DNA of 15,475 nt, from NCBI GenBank assembly GCA_026392135.1, contig JAPLCR010000306.1, forward strand, positions 1-15,475, read 5' to 3'. Numbering within the stretch: position 1 is the first letter of the stretch; each line of letters starts with the position of its first letter. This DNA comes from Armatimonadota bacterium. GTDB taxonomy: Bacteria; Armatimonadota; Chthonomonadetes; Chthonomonadales; Chthonomonadaceae. Shown here piece after piece: positions 1-6,901 of the stretch. The notes beneath the pieces are model-generated. The model saw only the letters and a list, made by a program, of their open reading frames with translations, had not been told where the DNA came from and searched no databases. Both the position numbers and the translations under genes were made by a program.

Positions 1-1
1 T

Positions 2-811
2 GCTGTCTGCCCTGAAGCCTCACGTGAGCGGATTGCCATGGTTGGGGCGGGGGTAGAGTTTGTACATATGGCGACGCTTGTGCATGACGATGTAGTGGAT
101 AATACGGCAACACGACGCGGTAAACCGACAGCTAATTCGGTTTTTGGTAATGGTGTGGCGGTATTAAGCGGTGACTATATTCTTGCCCGTGCTATGCGCC
201 TTCTTACTTTGGACGGGGATATTCGGATTATACGCACAGTCTCCGAAATAACGATTGAGATGAGCGAAGGGCAGGTGATGGAGATTCGGGCAACAGGCAA
301 CCCAAATTTGGCAATGGAGGACTACCTAGAGATACTGCGTAAGAAGACGGCGGTCTTTGTGGAGGGCTGTTGTCGGGTGGGCGCAATGGTTGCAGGGGGA
401 GCTGAGGAGGTTCAGGAATCGTTAGCGCGGTATGGCTATGCCATAGGGATGGCATTCCAACTTGCGGATGACCTTCTGGACTATACGGGCGACCCGGCGA
501 TTACGGGTAAGCCTCGTGGGAGTGACTTGAAGGATGGGCGTGCAACGTTGCCGTTTTTACTTGCTTTGGAGGCGGGGAGTACCAAGGAGAAAGCCCAACT
601 CTTGCAGATGTTTGGAGTTCCTGACCTTTCTGATGCGGATGTTCGTGCGGTTTGCGAAATACTCGAACGGTATGACTGCTTTGAGCGGACGCGTAGCGCG
701 GCGTGTAGCTACTTGAACGAGTCGGATACGGCACTCACGATTTTACCGCTTACACCCGCTAAAGCGTGTTTTGAGCAGTTGACTGAGTTTGTTGTTCAGC
801 GAGACCGTTAG
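2..811 (+). CDS. Polyprenyl diphosphate synthase (trans-isoprenyl synthase family), 5' partial
   Basis: This enzyme condenses isopentenyl diphosphate onto an allylic diphosphate to make a C15 or longer isoprenoid chain, for example for quinones or carotenoids. The reading frame is open from base 2, so the start lies upstream of the window and about 269 codons are visible. Given the usual length of about 320-330 residues, some 50-60 N-terminal residues are missing. The first aspartate-rich motif is seen as HDDVVD at about 83-100, followed by the family's TRRGKPT stretch. The second motif, FQLADDLLDYTGD, is at about 457-492. Both Mg2+-diphosphate-binding DDxxD motifs are therefore intact. Chain length cannot be read safely, because the residues before the first motif that set it are only partly visible. 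A gap of 94 bases separates it from the next gene on the same strand. Confidence 0.93.
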   Translation, partial: AVCPEASRERIAMVGAGVEFVHMATLVHDDVVDNTATRRGKPTANSVFGNGVAVLSGDYILARAMRLLTLDGDIRIIRTVSEITIEMSEGQVMEIRATGNPNLAMEDYLEILRKKTAVFVEGCCRVGAMVAGGAEEVQESLARYGYAIGMAFQLADDLLDYTGDPAITGKPRGSDLKDGRATLPFLLALEAGSTKEKAQLLQMFGVPDLSDADVRAVCEILERYDCFERTRSAACSYLNESDTALTILPLTPAKACFEQLTEFVVQRDR

Positions 812-905
812 TCAGAGTATCTTCTGTAGCGGTACCTGGGCTACATCCTCCAATTTCCTCCCAATACTTTCACTTATAATCATCAAGTTTAAGAAGGAAC
901 CATTC

Positions 906-1664
906 GTGAGATTACAGAACAAACGAATACTGGTAACAGGAGCCTCATCAGGGATAGGTGAGGCGGTAGCCAAAGCGTGCGCCCATGAGGGTGCCGAAGT
1001 TATCCTTTTGTCAGAGTGTAGGCAAGATCTTGAAAAGGTTGCCGTTGCCATTGGTCAGAGCGGAGGCAAAGCACTCCCTATGGTGGTGGACTTGAACCAT
1101 CAAGAGCAGGTGGATGGGCTTATTCCGCGTTTGGAGCAGGAGCTAGGCGCAATTGATATACTGATTAACAACGCAGGTGTGGGATTAGGAGGGTTAGTCT
1201 CTGATATATCGATGAAGGGACTACGTTTTGTGTTTGAGGTGAACTTTTTGGGGCTGTTCAATCTTTGCCAACAGGCTCTTATCGCGATGGGGAGCCGCCA
1301 AAAAGGACACATCATTAACGTCACCTCCGCTTCTGGAAGGTTTGGGTTGCCCGGTGTCTCCGCGTACGTTGCTAGTAAGGGGGCGTGCCACATATTCACC
1401 TCTGCCCTCCGTTCGGAAGCGAAGCTACTGGGTGTTGCTGTCAGTGAGGTACTGCCTATATCTACCAGCACCGCTTTTTTTGATAGGTTGGAGGGTAAGC
1501 AGTACAAGCCGAAAGGGGTTGTTCAGACTCCCGAAAAGGTGGCGGAGTGTATTGTACGTTGTGCCTGTTCGCGCCGCCCTCAAGCCGAAGTGCTACCCTA
1601 TCCTCTTATACGCCTTGCTTTTGTGATAGATGCAATGTTGCCGAGTGAAAGGAGCTCCCGCTGA
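906..1664 (+). CDS. Short-chain dehydrogenase/reductase (SDR)
   Basis: A classical SDR of 252 residues, the usual family length; it would be a cytoplasmic NAD(P)(H)-dependent oxidoreductase. The Rossmann glycine motif TGASSGIG is at residues 11-18, NNAG at 88-91, catalytic Asn in EVNFLG at 113, Ser at 141, and the YVASK pair Tyr154/Lys158, so the catalytic tetrad is complete. The frame extends upstream to a TTG inside the preceding gene. The GTG at 906 is chosen because an AGAAGGA-type ribosome binding site lies about 7 bases before it and the Rossmann strand begins right after it. The stop overlaps the start of the next gene (TGATG), so the SDR and transporter are probably translationally coupled. 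The substrate cannot be told from sequence; pairing with a transporter hints at a small imported metabolite. Confidence 0.9.
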   Translation: MRLQNKRILVTGASSGIGEAVAKACAHEGAEVILLSECRQDLEKVAVAIGQSGGKALPMVVDLNHQEQVDGLIPRLEQELGAIDILINNAGVGLGGLVSDISMKGLRFVFEVNFLGLFNLCQQALIAMGSRQKGHIINVTSASGRFGLPGVSAYVASKGACHIFTSALRSEAKLLGVAVSEVLPISTSTAFFDRLEGKQYKPKGVVQTPEKVAECIVRCACSRRPQAEVLPYPLIRLAFVIDAMLPSERSSR

Positions 1665-2794
1665 TGAGCATTGAACCTGAAAACACGAAGCATCTAAAGT
1701 GGTATCAAGGTATACCGCGCTACGCTTGGGTTGTGCTAATCATTGCGGCGTTAGGGTGGCTCTTTGACGCGATGGATCAGAACCTCTTCAACCTTGTGCG
1801 CCAGCAGTCCGTACTGGATGTTCTTAAACACGCTGGGCTGCAGGGCAAAGAGCTAGAGCAGGAGGCGAAGAGTTGGGGCGGTATGCTGACCTCTATCTTC
1901 TTGATAGGATGGGCAACGGGCGGGTTTATTTTTGGTGTTTTAGGAGATAGACTAGGTCGTACCCGCACGATGATGATTACTATCCTCATCTATGCCTGTT
2001 TTACGGGGTTGAATGGACTGGTGACCGATATTCACCAGTACGCCCTCTGTCGGTTTCTGACGGCATTAGGAGTAGGCGGCGAGTTTGCGGCGGGAGCATC
2101 GCTTGTGGCAGAGGTGTGGCCCAATCGTTCACGCCCGATGGCGTTAGGCACTTTGCAAGCCCTCTCTGCTTTCGGTAATATGGCTGCCGCAGTTATTACT
2201 TATCTGTTAAGTAGTGTTGGATGGCAGTATGTGTACTTTGTAGGGGCGGTTCCAGCACTGCTTGTACTCTGGATACGCTCTGCAGTGAGGGAGCCAGAGA
2301 AGTGGAGAGAGGCGCGAGAGCAGACGCGAACAGGGGAGTTGGGGAAGATTTCCGACCTCTTCACCGTACCAGAACTGCGGCGAAACACCTTTGCTGGGGT
2401 GCTTCTAGCGTTGGCGGGGGTAGGGGGTGTATGGGGAGTAGCCTTCTTCCTGCCCGACCTCGTTGGCTCTACGCTCAAGCCTATTGTAACTCACTCCTCT
2501 GCGATACTAGCCCTACCCGAATCGGCAAGAGAAGGAGCCATTAAGAAGACCTTGACTGACTATCGCAGTATGGTCTTCTTCGTGCAGCAGATAGGGGCAT
2601 TCTTTGGAATGTTGGCGTATGCTCTACTTAGTGAACGGTGGGGGCGGAGACCTGCACTTGCAGTCTTCTTTGTTGCGGCATTTGTATTGGTACAGGCGAC
2701 TTTTTGGGGTATCCACGACTTACCCTGCGCCTTCCTGTTTGCGCTCCCGCTCGGCTTCCGTGCCCGCCCTTCGCACTGGGGAAACTCTCTGTAA
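1664..2794 (+). CDS. MFS transporter, frameshifted near the C-terminus
   Basis: Major facilitator superfamily permease of the inner membrane, resembling the sugar/organic-acid proton symporters with a long loop between helices 1 and 2. It starts at an ATG overlapping the SDR stop, with an AAAGGAG ribosome binding site upstream. Visible features are a first hydrophobic helix ending in the acidic FDAMDQN segment, the MFS signature GDRLGRTR after helix 2, GVGGEF in helix 4, and a second-half copy SERWGRR. About 366 residues read normally. The frame then runs off into an aberrant tail (RARPSHWGNSL) and stops. The missing C-terminus is found in another frame directly downstream (next entry). Homologues carry roughly 40-50 more residues at this point, so an internal deletion plus frameshift is inferred. 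The protein would lack its last helices and is probably non-functional, unless this is an assembly error. Confidence 0.8.
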   Translation: MSIEPENTKHLKWYQGIPRYAWVVLIIAALGWLFDAMDQNLFNLVRQQSVLDVLKHAGLQGKELEQEAKSWGGMLTSIFLIGWATGGFIFGVLGDRLGRTRTMMITILIYACFTGLNGLVTDIHQYALCRFLTALGVGGEFAAGASLVAEVWPNRSRPMALGTLQALSAFGNMAAAVITYLLSSVGWQYVYFVGAVPALLVLWIRSAVREPEKWREAREQTRTGELGKISDLFTVPELRRNTFAGVLLALAGVGGVWGVAFFLPDLVGSTLKPIVTHSSAILALPESAREGAIKKTLTDYRSMVFFVQQIGAFFGMLAYALLSERWGRRPALAVFFVAAFVLVQATFWGIHDLPCAFLFALPLGFRARPSHWGNSL

Positions 2795-2925
2795 TCTATG
2801 GCGTGGCTAATGATCCAACGCACGGACTACGCGTTGCTGCAAGCATTGTAAGCTGTGTCTACATTGTCGGCTTTTTGGGGCTAACACTTGCACCCGAAAC
2901 ACGTGGCAAACCCCTACCGGAATAG
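2761..2925 (+). pseudogene. Displaced C-terminal end of the MFS transporter (other frame)
   Basis: In the frame of base 2761 the sequence reads PFALGKLSVIYG, then GLRVAASIVSCVYIVGFLGL and finally APETRGKPLPE before TAG at 2923-2925. The PET(R/K)GKxLPE ending is the standard C-terminus of this MFS family, so this is the true 3' end of the preceding gene, out of frame with its body. The junction lies near 2757-2767. The segment before it ends in FALPLGF, which in relatives is followed by a periplasmic loop and helix 11 that are absent here. The loss is therefore a deletion whose length is not a multiple of three, not a single-base slip. Confidence 0.75.
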
Positions 2926-2988
2926 TCCTCGCTACCCCTCCCCTAAGCGGAGAGAGATAGGGTGAGTTAAGAAATAGAAGGTTCCCTT

Positions 2989-3915
2989 ATGTCTACTGTT
3001 CGGACGGTCTGTACCGTTTTATCTGCCTTTTGTGGTTTAACAGGATGCCAGTACACCGTTGTACCAGACGCGCCAAAAGCAACCGAAATTGCGTCCGCAG
3101 TCAAGGTTGCTGCTATCCCTGTGAAGCCTGTAGAGCCTGCGCTTCCGTCGGGCTATTCGTGGGACGTGCCAGAGAGTATGCAGGGCGTAAAAATTCGTAA
3201 TCAGGGAAAGGGCATACAGAAAAAGATAGTTGCTCTAACCTTTGACGATGGTCCCTCCGCGAACATCACGCCACAAGTTTTGGAGACTCTCAGTGCGAAC
3301 AACGTCAAAGCGACCTTCTTTTTAATGGGCTTACACATGAAGACACGCCCTGAACTCGTGAAAGAGATTGTAAGCAAGGGGCACGCTATCGGTGGGCATA
3401 CATACACACACTTGCGGAATCCTGATGAGTACGTGGCGGAGGAGGAGATTAAGCGATGGGATTCCCTCTTCCGCGACATCACACGGCGAACAACTCGGCT
3501 CTTTCGTCCTCCCTTCGGAAATTTGCGAAGTGCCTACTCGAAGGCGGCTCTCAAGGCAGGGTATCCGCTTATTTTGTGGACGAACACAGGTGCAGATACC
3601 ACACGTCATATTAACGCGGAGAAGGTGTATACCGCTGTGATGGAGCAGTTACATCCGGGCGACATTGTTCTGCTTCACGATAGTCAAGACAAACAGCACA
3701 CCGCAACGGCTCTCCCACACATTATTAAGACGTTGAAGGAGAAGGGGTATACTTTTGTGACCGTACCGGAGATGCTGAAGGAGTGGGATGCGTTTCAAGG
3801 GCAGGGGCGTAGTAAGGTCAGCGAATCGCCGTTGAAAAGTACCACTCATACAAAGCCCGAAAAGATTGAGAAGACGGAGGCTGTAAAAGAGAAAGAGGGC
3901 GCAGTAGCGCGGTAA
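2989..3915 (+). CDS. Polysaccharide deacetylase (NodB domain) lipoprotein
   Basis: A carbohydrate esterase family 4-type deacetylase that removes N- or O-acetyl groups from a polysaccharide such as peptidoglycan or chitin-like polymer. The N-terminus is a lipoprotein signal with lipobox LTGC, Cys at residue 20, so the mature enzyme should be membrane-anchored outside the cytoplasm. NodB motifs appear in order: TFDDGP at 84-89 (Asp86 base, Asp87 metal ligand), HTYTH at 137-141 (metal-binding histidines), RPPFG at 173-177, a W-containing motif 4 at about 197-203, and LLHD at 228-231. The C-terminus beyond about residue 260 is rich in Lys and Glu and looks disordered. The ATG at 2989 has an AGAAGG ribosome binding site 7 bases upstream. 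The 64-base gap after the transporter remnant suggests at most loose co-transcription; coaBC follows after only 6 bases. Confidence 0.92.
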   Translation: MSTVRTVCTVLSAFCGLTGCQYTVVPDAPKATEIASAVKVAAIPVKPVEPALPSGYSWDVPESMQGVKIRNQGKGIQKKIVALTFDDGPSANITPQVLETLSANNVKATFFLMGLHMKTRPELVKEIVSKGHAIGGHTYTHLRNPDEYVAEEEIKRWDSLFRDITRRTTRLFRPPFGNLRSAYSKAALKAGYPLILWTNTGADTTRHINAEKVYTAVMEQLHPGDIVLLHDSQDKQHTATALPHIIKTLKEKGYTFVTVPEMLKEWDAFQGQGRSKVSESPLKSTTHTKPEKIEKTEAVKEKEGAVAR

Positions 3916-3921
3916 ACCGCC

Positions 3922-5130
3922 ATGAACCTTGAAGGCAAGCGTCTATTACTGGGAGTGAGCGGGAGTATCGCCGCCTATAAGTCCGCCGACATCGCAAGTC
4001 AGTTGGGCAAGTTGGGGGCAGACGTTCACGTCGTCTTGACAGCCAACGCGTCTCAGTTTGTAGGTGTACCGACCTTTCGTGCCTTGACTCGCAACTCTGT
4101 TCTTACGGATATCTTTGACGAGCCCGATTCTAAACGTATCGCGCATATCGAACTCGCGCAGTCGGCTGACCTCGTGTTGATTGCTCCCGCTACCGCGAAT
4201 ATCCTTGCGAAAATGGCGCACGGTATCGCCGATGATATGCTGACAACCTGCCTTCTCGCTACCCCAAAAACCACCCCCCTTCTCATTGCCCCTGCTATGA
4301 ACACGCAGATGTGGCTTCATCCTGCAACTGTTGAAAATGTACGGATATTACAGGCGCGTGGCGTAGAGCTTGTTCCCCCGGGATCAGGGCTTTTGGCGTG
4401 TCAGGATGTGGGGGAGGGCAAACTCGCTGAGGTGAGCGACATTGTCTCCGCAGTCGCGGCTTCGCTAGGAGCTACGCAGACGCTGGCGGGGCATCATCTG
4501 CTGATAACAGCCGGCGCGACCCGTGAACCCCTTGACCCTGTACGTTTTTTGACGAATCGCTCTAGCGGAAAGATGGGCTACGCGCTCGCTTATGAGGCGG
4601 TTCGGCGCGGTGCTACCGTCACCCTTGTTAGCGGGCATACGAACTTAACACCTCCGCCGAAAGTCAATTTTATGCGTGTGGAGACGGCGGAACAGATGCT
4701 AAATGCTTGCCTTGAGATACTGCCTAAGGTGAATGGTATCATTGCGGCGGCGGCGGTTGCAGACTATCGCCCTTTGGAGATTGCCGACCACAAGCTTAAA
4801 AAGCGCGATGGCGAGGAGGAGGTCACACTACGACTCACCAAGAATCCGGACGTGATTGCCGAGATAGGCAGGCGTAAGAGACCGGAACAGCGCAGTATCG
4901 GCTTTGCGGCTGAAACCCAAGACCTTTTCGTAAACGCGAACAAAAAAATAGTCAGTAAAAACCTTGATATAATTGTAGTGAACGACGTTCTAAAAGAGGG
5001 CGCGGGTTTCGATGTAGATACCAACATCGTCACACTGATAGGACGCGACGGTAGACAGTCTGCGCTCCCCCAAATGACTAAAGCCGAAGTGAGCGGTCAT
5101 ATACTGGATGCCTATTCCGACTTGGCATGA
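3922..5130 (+). CDS. coaBC: Bifunctional phosphopantothenoylcysteine decarboxylase/phosphopantothenate-cysteine ligase
   Basis: CoaBC (Dfp) catalyses two consecutive steps of coenzyme A synthesis: CTP-dependent joining of cysteine to 4'-phosphopantothenate (CoaB domain), and FMN-dependent decarboxylation to 4'-phosphopantetheine (CoaC domain). The length of 402 residues is normal for the fused form. CoaC, residues about 1-185, shows GSIAAYK, active-site His75 in HIELAQSADL, the PAMNTQMW motif at 124-131 with Asn127, and Cys160 in the substrate-clamp segment GLLACQDVGEGK. CoaB, about 188-402, shows TAGATREPLDPVR, the TNRSSGKMG nucleotide-binding loop at 211-219, AAVADYRP, and the KLKK lysine motif. 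It begins 6 bases after the deacetylase stop without a clear ribosome binding site, so translation is probably coupled to that gene. All key residues are present and this is a confident call. Confidence 0.97.
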   Translation: MNLEGKRLLLGVSGSIAAYKSADIASQLGKLGADVHVVLTANASQFVGVPTFRALTRNSVLTDIFDEPDSKRIAHIELAQSADLVLIAPATANILAKMAHGIADDMLTTCLLATPKTTPLLIAPAMNTQMWLHPATVENVRILQARGVELVPPGSGLLACQDVGEGKLAEVSDIVSAVAASLGATQTLAGHHLLITAGATREPLDPVRFLTNRSSGKMGYALAYEAVRRGATVTLVSGHTNLTPPPKVNFMRVETAEQMLNACLEILPKVNGIIAAAAVADYRPLEIADHKLKKRDGEEEVTLRLTKNPDVIAEIGRRKRPEQRSIGFAAETQDLFVNANKKIVSKNLDIIVVNDVLKEGAGFDVDTNIVTLIGRDGRQSALPQMTKAEVSGHILDAYSDLA

Positions 5131-5194
5131 TCTCTAGCGTGGTTTAGCCCCTCTCGTTACTCCTCTGGCAATTGGAGAGTCGGGGTTGTGGGAA

Positions 5195-5273
5195 TCTTCA
5201 CATAACCTCACCCAACCTCTCCTAGCCCTCACCCCGTCCTGCGGACACCCCTCTCCCAATTCTGGGAGAGGGG
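5195..5273 (+). repeat. Dispersed intergenic hairpin repeat, copy 1
   Basis: A conserved lead-in (5195-5231) is identical over 37 bases to 12452-12488. It is followed by a perfect 10-bp hairpin: arms CCCCTCTCCC (5248-5257) and GGGAGAGGGG (5264-5273) around the loop AATTCT. The second copy has the same loop but an extra T in the left arm and an extra A in the right arm, so pairing is preserved. No T-run follows the stem, so it does not look like an ordinary terminator. REP-like element is the best description. Confidence 0.8.
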
Positions 5274-5357
5274 CTTGTCTATCAGGTTGGTCGTTTCTGC
5301 GATAGGCTTGTTAAGATAAGGAGAGGAGCCTTCGTGGTTTGAAATTGGAAAGTTTGG

Positions 5358-5394
5358 CGCACTGCTCTAGCGTGGTTTGTAGAGTGCGTTTTTT
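5358..5394 (+). terminator. Rho-independent terminator, probably for the coaBC transcript
   Basis: The left strand CGCACT...CTA (5358-5369, with a GCT bulge) pairs with TAGAGTGCG (5380-5388) and is followed directly by six T residues (5389-5394). The orientation fits transcripts coming from coaBC, about 230 bases upstream. The bulge weakens the stem. Confidence 0.6.
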
Positions 5395-5460
5395 CGCGCC
5401 TTCTACGGTTCATTTCCCAAAGGGTGAACTCTTACCCTATTCATCTTATTTTCCCCAAAA

Positions 5461-5594
5461 AACAGGAGAAACTTTTCCCCGCCTCGAAACTACACGCAAC
5501 CAAATCACCCTTCTCAGGGAACAAGAAAAGAGAATCAACATAGTGAAACTCAGGTGGGGCATACTCGGCGCAGGAAAATTCGGCGGAACATTTG
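5461..5594 (+). repeat. Left copy of duplicated Gfo/Idh/MocA leader and first codons
   Basis: This stretch aligns with 6767-6901 over about 134 positions, with roughly 15 differences counted by eye and one single-base indel. The first 80 or so bases correspond to the untranslated leader of the intact dehydrogenase gene and the last 50 to its first codons. The homology starts abruptly; upstream sequences of the two copies are unrelated. Confidence 0.9.
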
Positions 5595-5638
5595 GGCAGT
5601 AGGACGCCGGAGAAATAGGCATAGGAGCCTCCGCTTCA
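5543..5638 (+). pseudogene. Dead 5' fragment of a Gfo/Idh/MocA oxidoreductase gene
   Basis: From the GTG at 5543 the sequence encodes VKLRWGILGAGKFGGTFGQ and then a stop at 5600-5602. This is the N-terminal Rossmann start of the intact gene at 6847 (TKLRWGILGAGKFGGTFA). After the stop, the same frame continues DAGEIGIGAS, which can be aligned weakly with TGELVAVGS of the intact protein after a gap of a few residues. The remnant may therefore reach the 3' end of the PIN gene at 5636. No other part of a dehydrogenase is present on this side of the PIN/antitoxin pair. Confidence 0.75.
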
Positions 5639-6211
5639 TAGAGAGCTGATAAGCGAACGCAGGGAGTCGGCAGTTCGCTTCAAACCCAATGTGTCAAAAG
5701 TATCCAGAATATCTGTCGCTGTTTTCGGCGGGTTTTTGAGGTCAATGCGTTGCTTGCGAATAGTTTCGCAAACCTGCTCCTCATCAAGTTGCAACAGGCT
5801 CAATATGAATTCGTCAGGGTGTTGCGCCTCTATGCCATAGGAAGAGAGCACTGATTCGGGGAAGTCCTTCAAATTATACGTTACGATAACGCTAGAGCTG
5901 CCACGTATCGCCGCCGCAAGCACATGGCGGTCGTTCTCATCTGGCAATTGGAGAGACGGGATAAGTTCCTCGTACCTTGTTACCAAAGAGTCTAAAATGT
6001 ACGTATTCATGCTGTCCCGTGTTCGCTCCAGGCGTTCACGGCTTAAATCAGGGCGATTGTGTAGCAGGTTACGTATCCACTCTTCGTGTATCGCATCCGT
6101 CCATTTCGCTTGAAACATTCCTGTTCCAGCGAGGCGAATCAGCAAATCCCTCAAGGGAGCGGGATAGAACACGCAAGCGTCGTAGAGTACGCAAGGTTTC
6201 ACCACGGTCAA
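5636..6211 (-). CDS. PIN-domain ribonuclease, putative toxin
   Basis: A PIN-fold nuclease of 191 residues, matching the PIN_3-type family usually paired with an excisionase-like antitoxin. The expected metal-binding acidic residues are present: Asp11 in LYDACVFYP, Glu43/Glu44 in HEEW, Asp91/Asp94 in LPDENDRHVLAA, and Asp116 in YNLKDFP. By family knowledge it would cleave RNA and be neutralised by its partner; the target is unknown. The TTG start at 6211 overlaps the antitoxin stop by 4 bases (TTGA), which fits coupled translation. GTG codons at 6205 and 6202 are alternative starts, and no strong ribosome binding site decides between them. The C-terminal 60 residues beyond the nuclease core are typical of this subgroup. 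The 3' end abuts the dead dehydrogenase fragment. All catalytic acids are intact, so it is probably active. Confidence 0.88.
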   Translation of the reverse strand: MTVVKPCVLYDACVFYPAPLRDLLIRLAGTGMFQAKWTDAIHEEWIRNLLHNRPDLSRERLERTRDSMNTYILDSLVTRYEELIPSLQLPDENDRHVLAAAIRGSSSVIVTYNLKDFPESVLSSYGIEAQHPDEFILSLLQLDEEQVCETIRKQRIDLKNPPKTATDILDTFDTLGLKRTADSLRSLISSL

Positions 6212-6666
6212 TAGCCCATGTTCAGTTCTTGCGCCTCTTGGGTAAGAGCGCGAAATGCCTCTTCACGGGCGGCATCCGTCTTCTCCTTGAACGCCATCAA
6301 ATCTCGCGTTAGAATACGGCGGTGGCTTCCCAATCGCTGATAGGGTATTTTCCCCGCTTCCAGCAGACCGATAAGAAACGGACGCGATACGTTGAGAATA
6401 TCGGCGGCTTCTTGCGTGGTCAGCATAGTTTGAACGGGAGTTATCGCGACAGCGTTTCCCTTAGCCATCTCCTTCAATATCTCATTTAGAAGTAACACGG
6501 CAGACGCAGGAAGCGACACGATTTGATTTGCGGCGGCTTCACCTACGAACTGAACTCGCACGTCATGCGGTTGCAGGGCGAGTTGTTCCAGATAGGGACT
6601 TGCCTCCGAAGCGATGCGCCTATCGCTTTCAGACAAGGCTACGGCGTTTTCGAGTAGTGTAGGCAT
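6208..6666 (-). CDS. Helix-turn-helix (excisionase-type) antitoxin of the PIN toxin
   Basis: A 152-residue protein with an N-terminal region that probably mediates oligomerisation and an excisionase/MerR-like helix-turn-helix at about residues 82-125 (LTTQEAADILNVSRPFLIGL, then a wing around GSHRRI). Families of this type act as the antitoxin and transcriptional repressor of PIN toxins. A short Lys/Glu-rich C-terminal tail, about 126-150, could be the toxin-binding part. The frame is open to an ATG at 6699, but that would put the GGGAGGAG ribosome binding site inside the gene. The ATG at 6666, about 10 bases downstream of that site, is the better start. It precedes the toxin and overlaps it, the usual order for such operons. 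Confidence 0.87.
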   Translation of the reverse strand: MPTLLENAVALSESDRRIASEASPYLEQLALQPHDVRVQFVGEAAANQIVSLPASAVLLLNEILKEMAKGNAVAITPVQTMLTTQEAADILNVSRPFLIGLLEAGKIPYQRLGSHRRILTRDLMAFKEKTDAAREEAFRALTQEAQELNMGY

Positions 6667-6676
6667 AGTTTGTATA

Positions 6677-6718
6677 CTCCTCCCTCTGTATTGTATCATA
6701 AAATCGAAATTTTCGCAA
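6677..6718 (-). promoter_or_regulatory. Promoter and ribosome binding site of the antitoxin-toxin operon
   Basis: On the minus strand, TTGCGA (6718-6713) and TACAAT (6695-6690) are separated by exactly 17 bases, a sigma-70-type arrangement. GGGAGGAG (about 6684-6677) follows and serves the ATG at 6666. The transcript leader would be only some 15-20 bases. A TATGAT overlapping the spacer is an alternative -10. Confidence 0.5.
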
Positions 6719-6759
6719 AAATCGCAAAAAACGAATCACCTATGTTTGAGTGATTTTCG
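6705..6759. promoter_or_regulatory. Candidate autoregulatory operators upstream of the antitoxin
   Basis: Three structured elements lie at and just upstream of the operon promoter. These are a near-palindrome CGAAATTTTCG (6705-6715), a tandem direct repeat TCGCAAAAA (starting 6713 and about 6722), and an inverted repeat AATCAC (6734-6739)...GTGATT (6750-6755). The helix-turn-helix antitoxin is the obvious candidate to bind here. This is inference from position only. Confidence 0.35.
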
Positions 6760-6766
6760 CTTATCA

Positions 6767-6901
6767 AACAGGAGAAACTTTTCTCCGCCTCGAAACTACA
6801 CCCAACAATAATCACCCTTCACAGGGAACTAGAAAAGAGACACAGCATGACGAAACTCAGGTGGGGAATACTCGGCGCAGGAAAATTCGGCGGAACGTTT
6901 G
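6767..6901 (+). repeat. Right copy of duplicated Gfo/Idh/MocA leader and first codons
   Basis: Counterpart of 5461-5594. It runs from just inside the antitoxin upstream region through the dehydrogenase leader to codon 18. Together the two copies form direct repeats around the PIN/antitoxin pair, with about 1.3 kb from one copy to the other. Confidence 0.9.
6771..6786. promoter_or_regulatory. 16-bp palindrome in the dehydrogenase leader, candidate operator
   Basis: GGAGAAA-CT-TTTCTCC is a perfect palindrome apart from its central CT. It lies about 60 bases before the start codon of the dehydrogenase operon. The left duplicate at 5465-5480 keeps it with one mismatch (TTTCCCC). A sugar-responsive repressor site is plausible, but no regulator gene is in the window. 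Confidence 0.4.

Larger units (their letters stand above)
5131..5460 (+). other. Intergenic spacer after coaBC
   Basis: No coding sequence is supported here. The stretch holds a dispersed hairpin repeat (5195-5273), a likely rho-independent terminator (5358-5394), and two exact 14-base copies of CTCTAGCGTGGTTT at 5132-5145 and 5365-5378 that bracket the repeat. A further imperfect GC-rich inverted repeat is visible around 5149-5184. The open frame starting at 5339 is not a gene: it reads through the terminator and borrows the dead dehydrogenase fragment at its end. Confidence 0.7.

Noticed and set aside
5165..5179. 15-base match CTGGCAATTGGAGAG between the spacer and the PIN gene (5941-5955)
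   Set aside because: The copy in the PIN gene encodes a conserved stretch of the family (around LPDEND reverse-read), and an isolated 15-base match in 15 kb can arise by chance.
5339..5602. Open frame of 87 codons ahead of the PIN gene
   Set aside because: It reads through a terminator hairpin and non-coding leader; only its last 19 codons are protein-like, and those belong to the dead dehydrogenase fragment with its own GTG.
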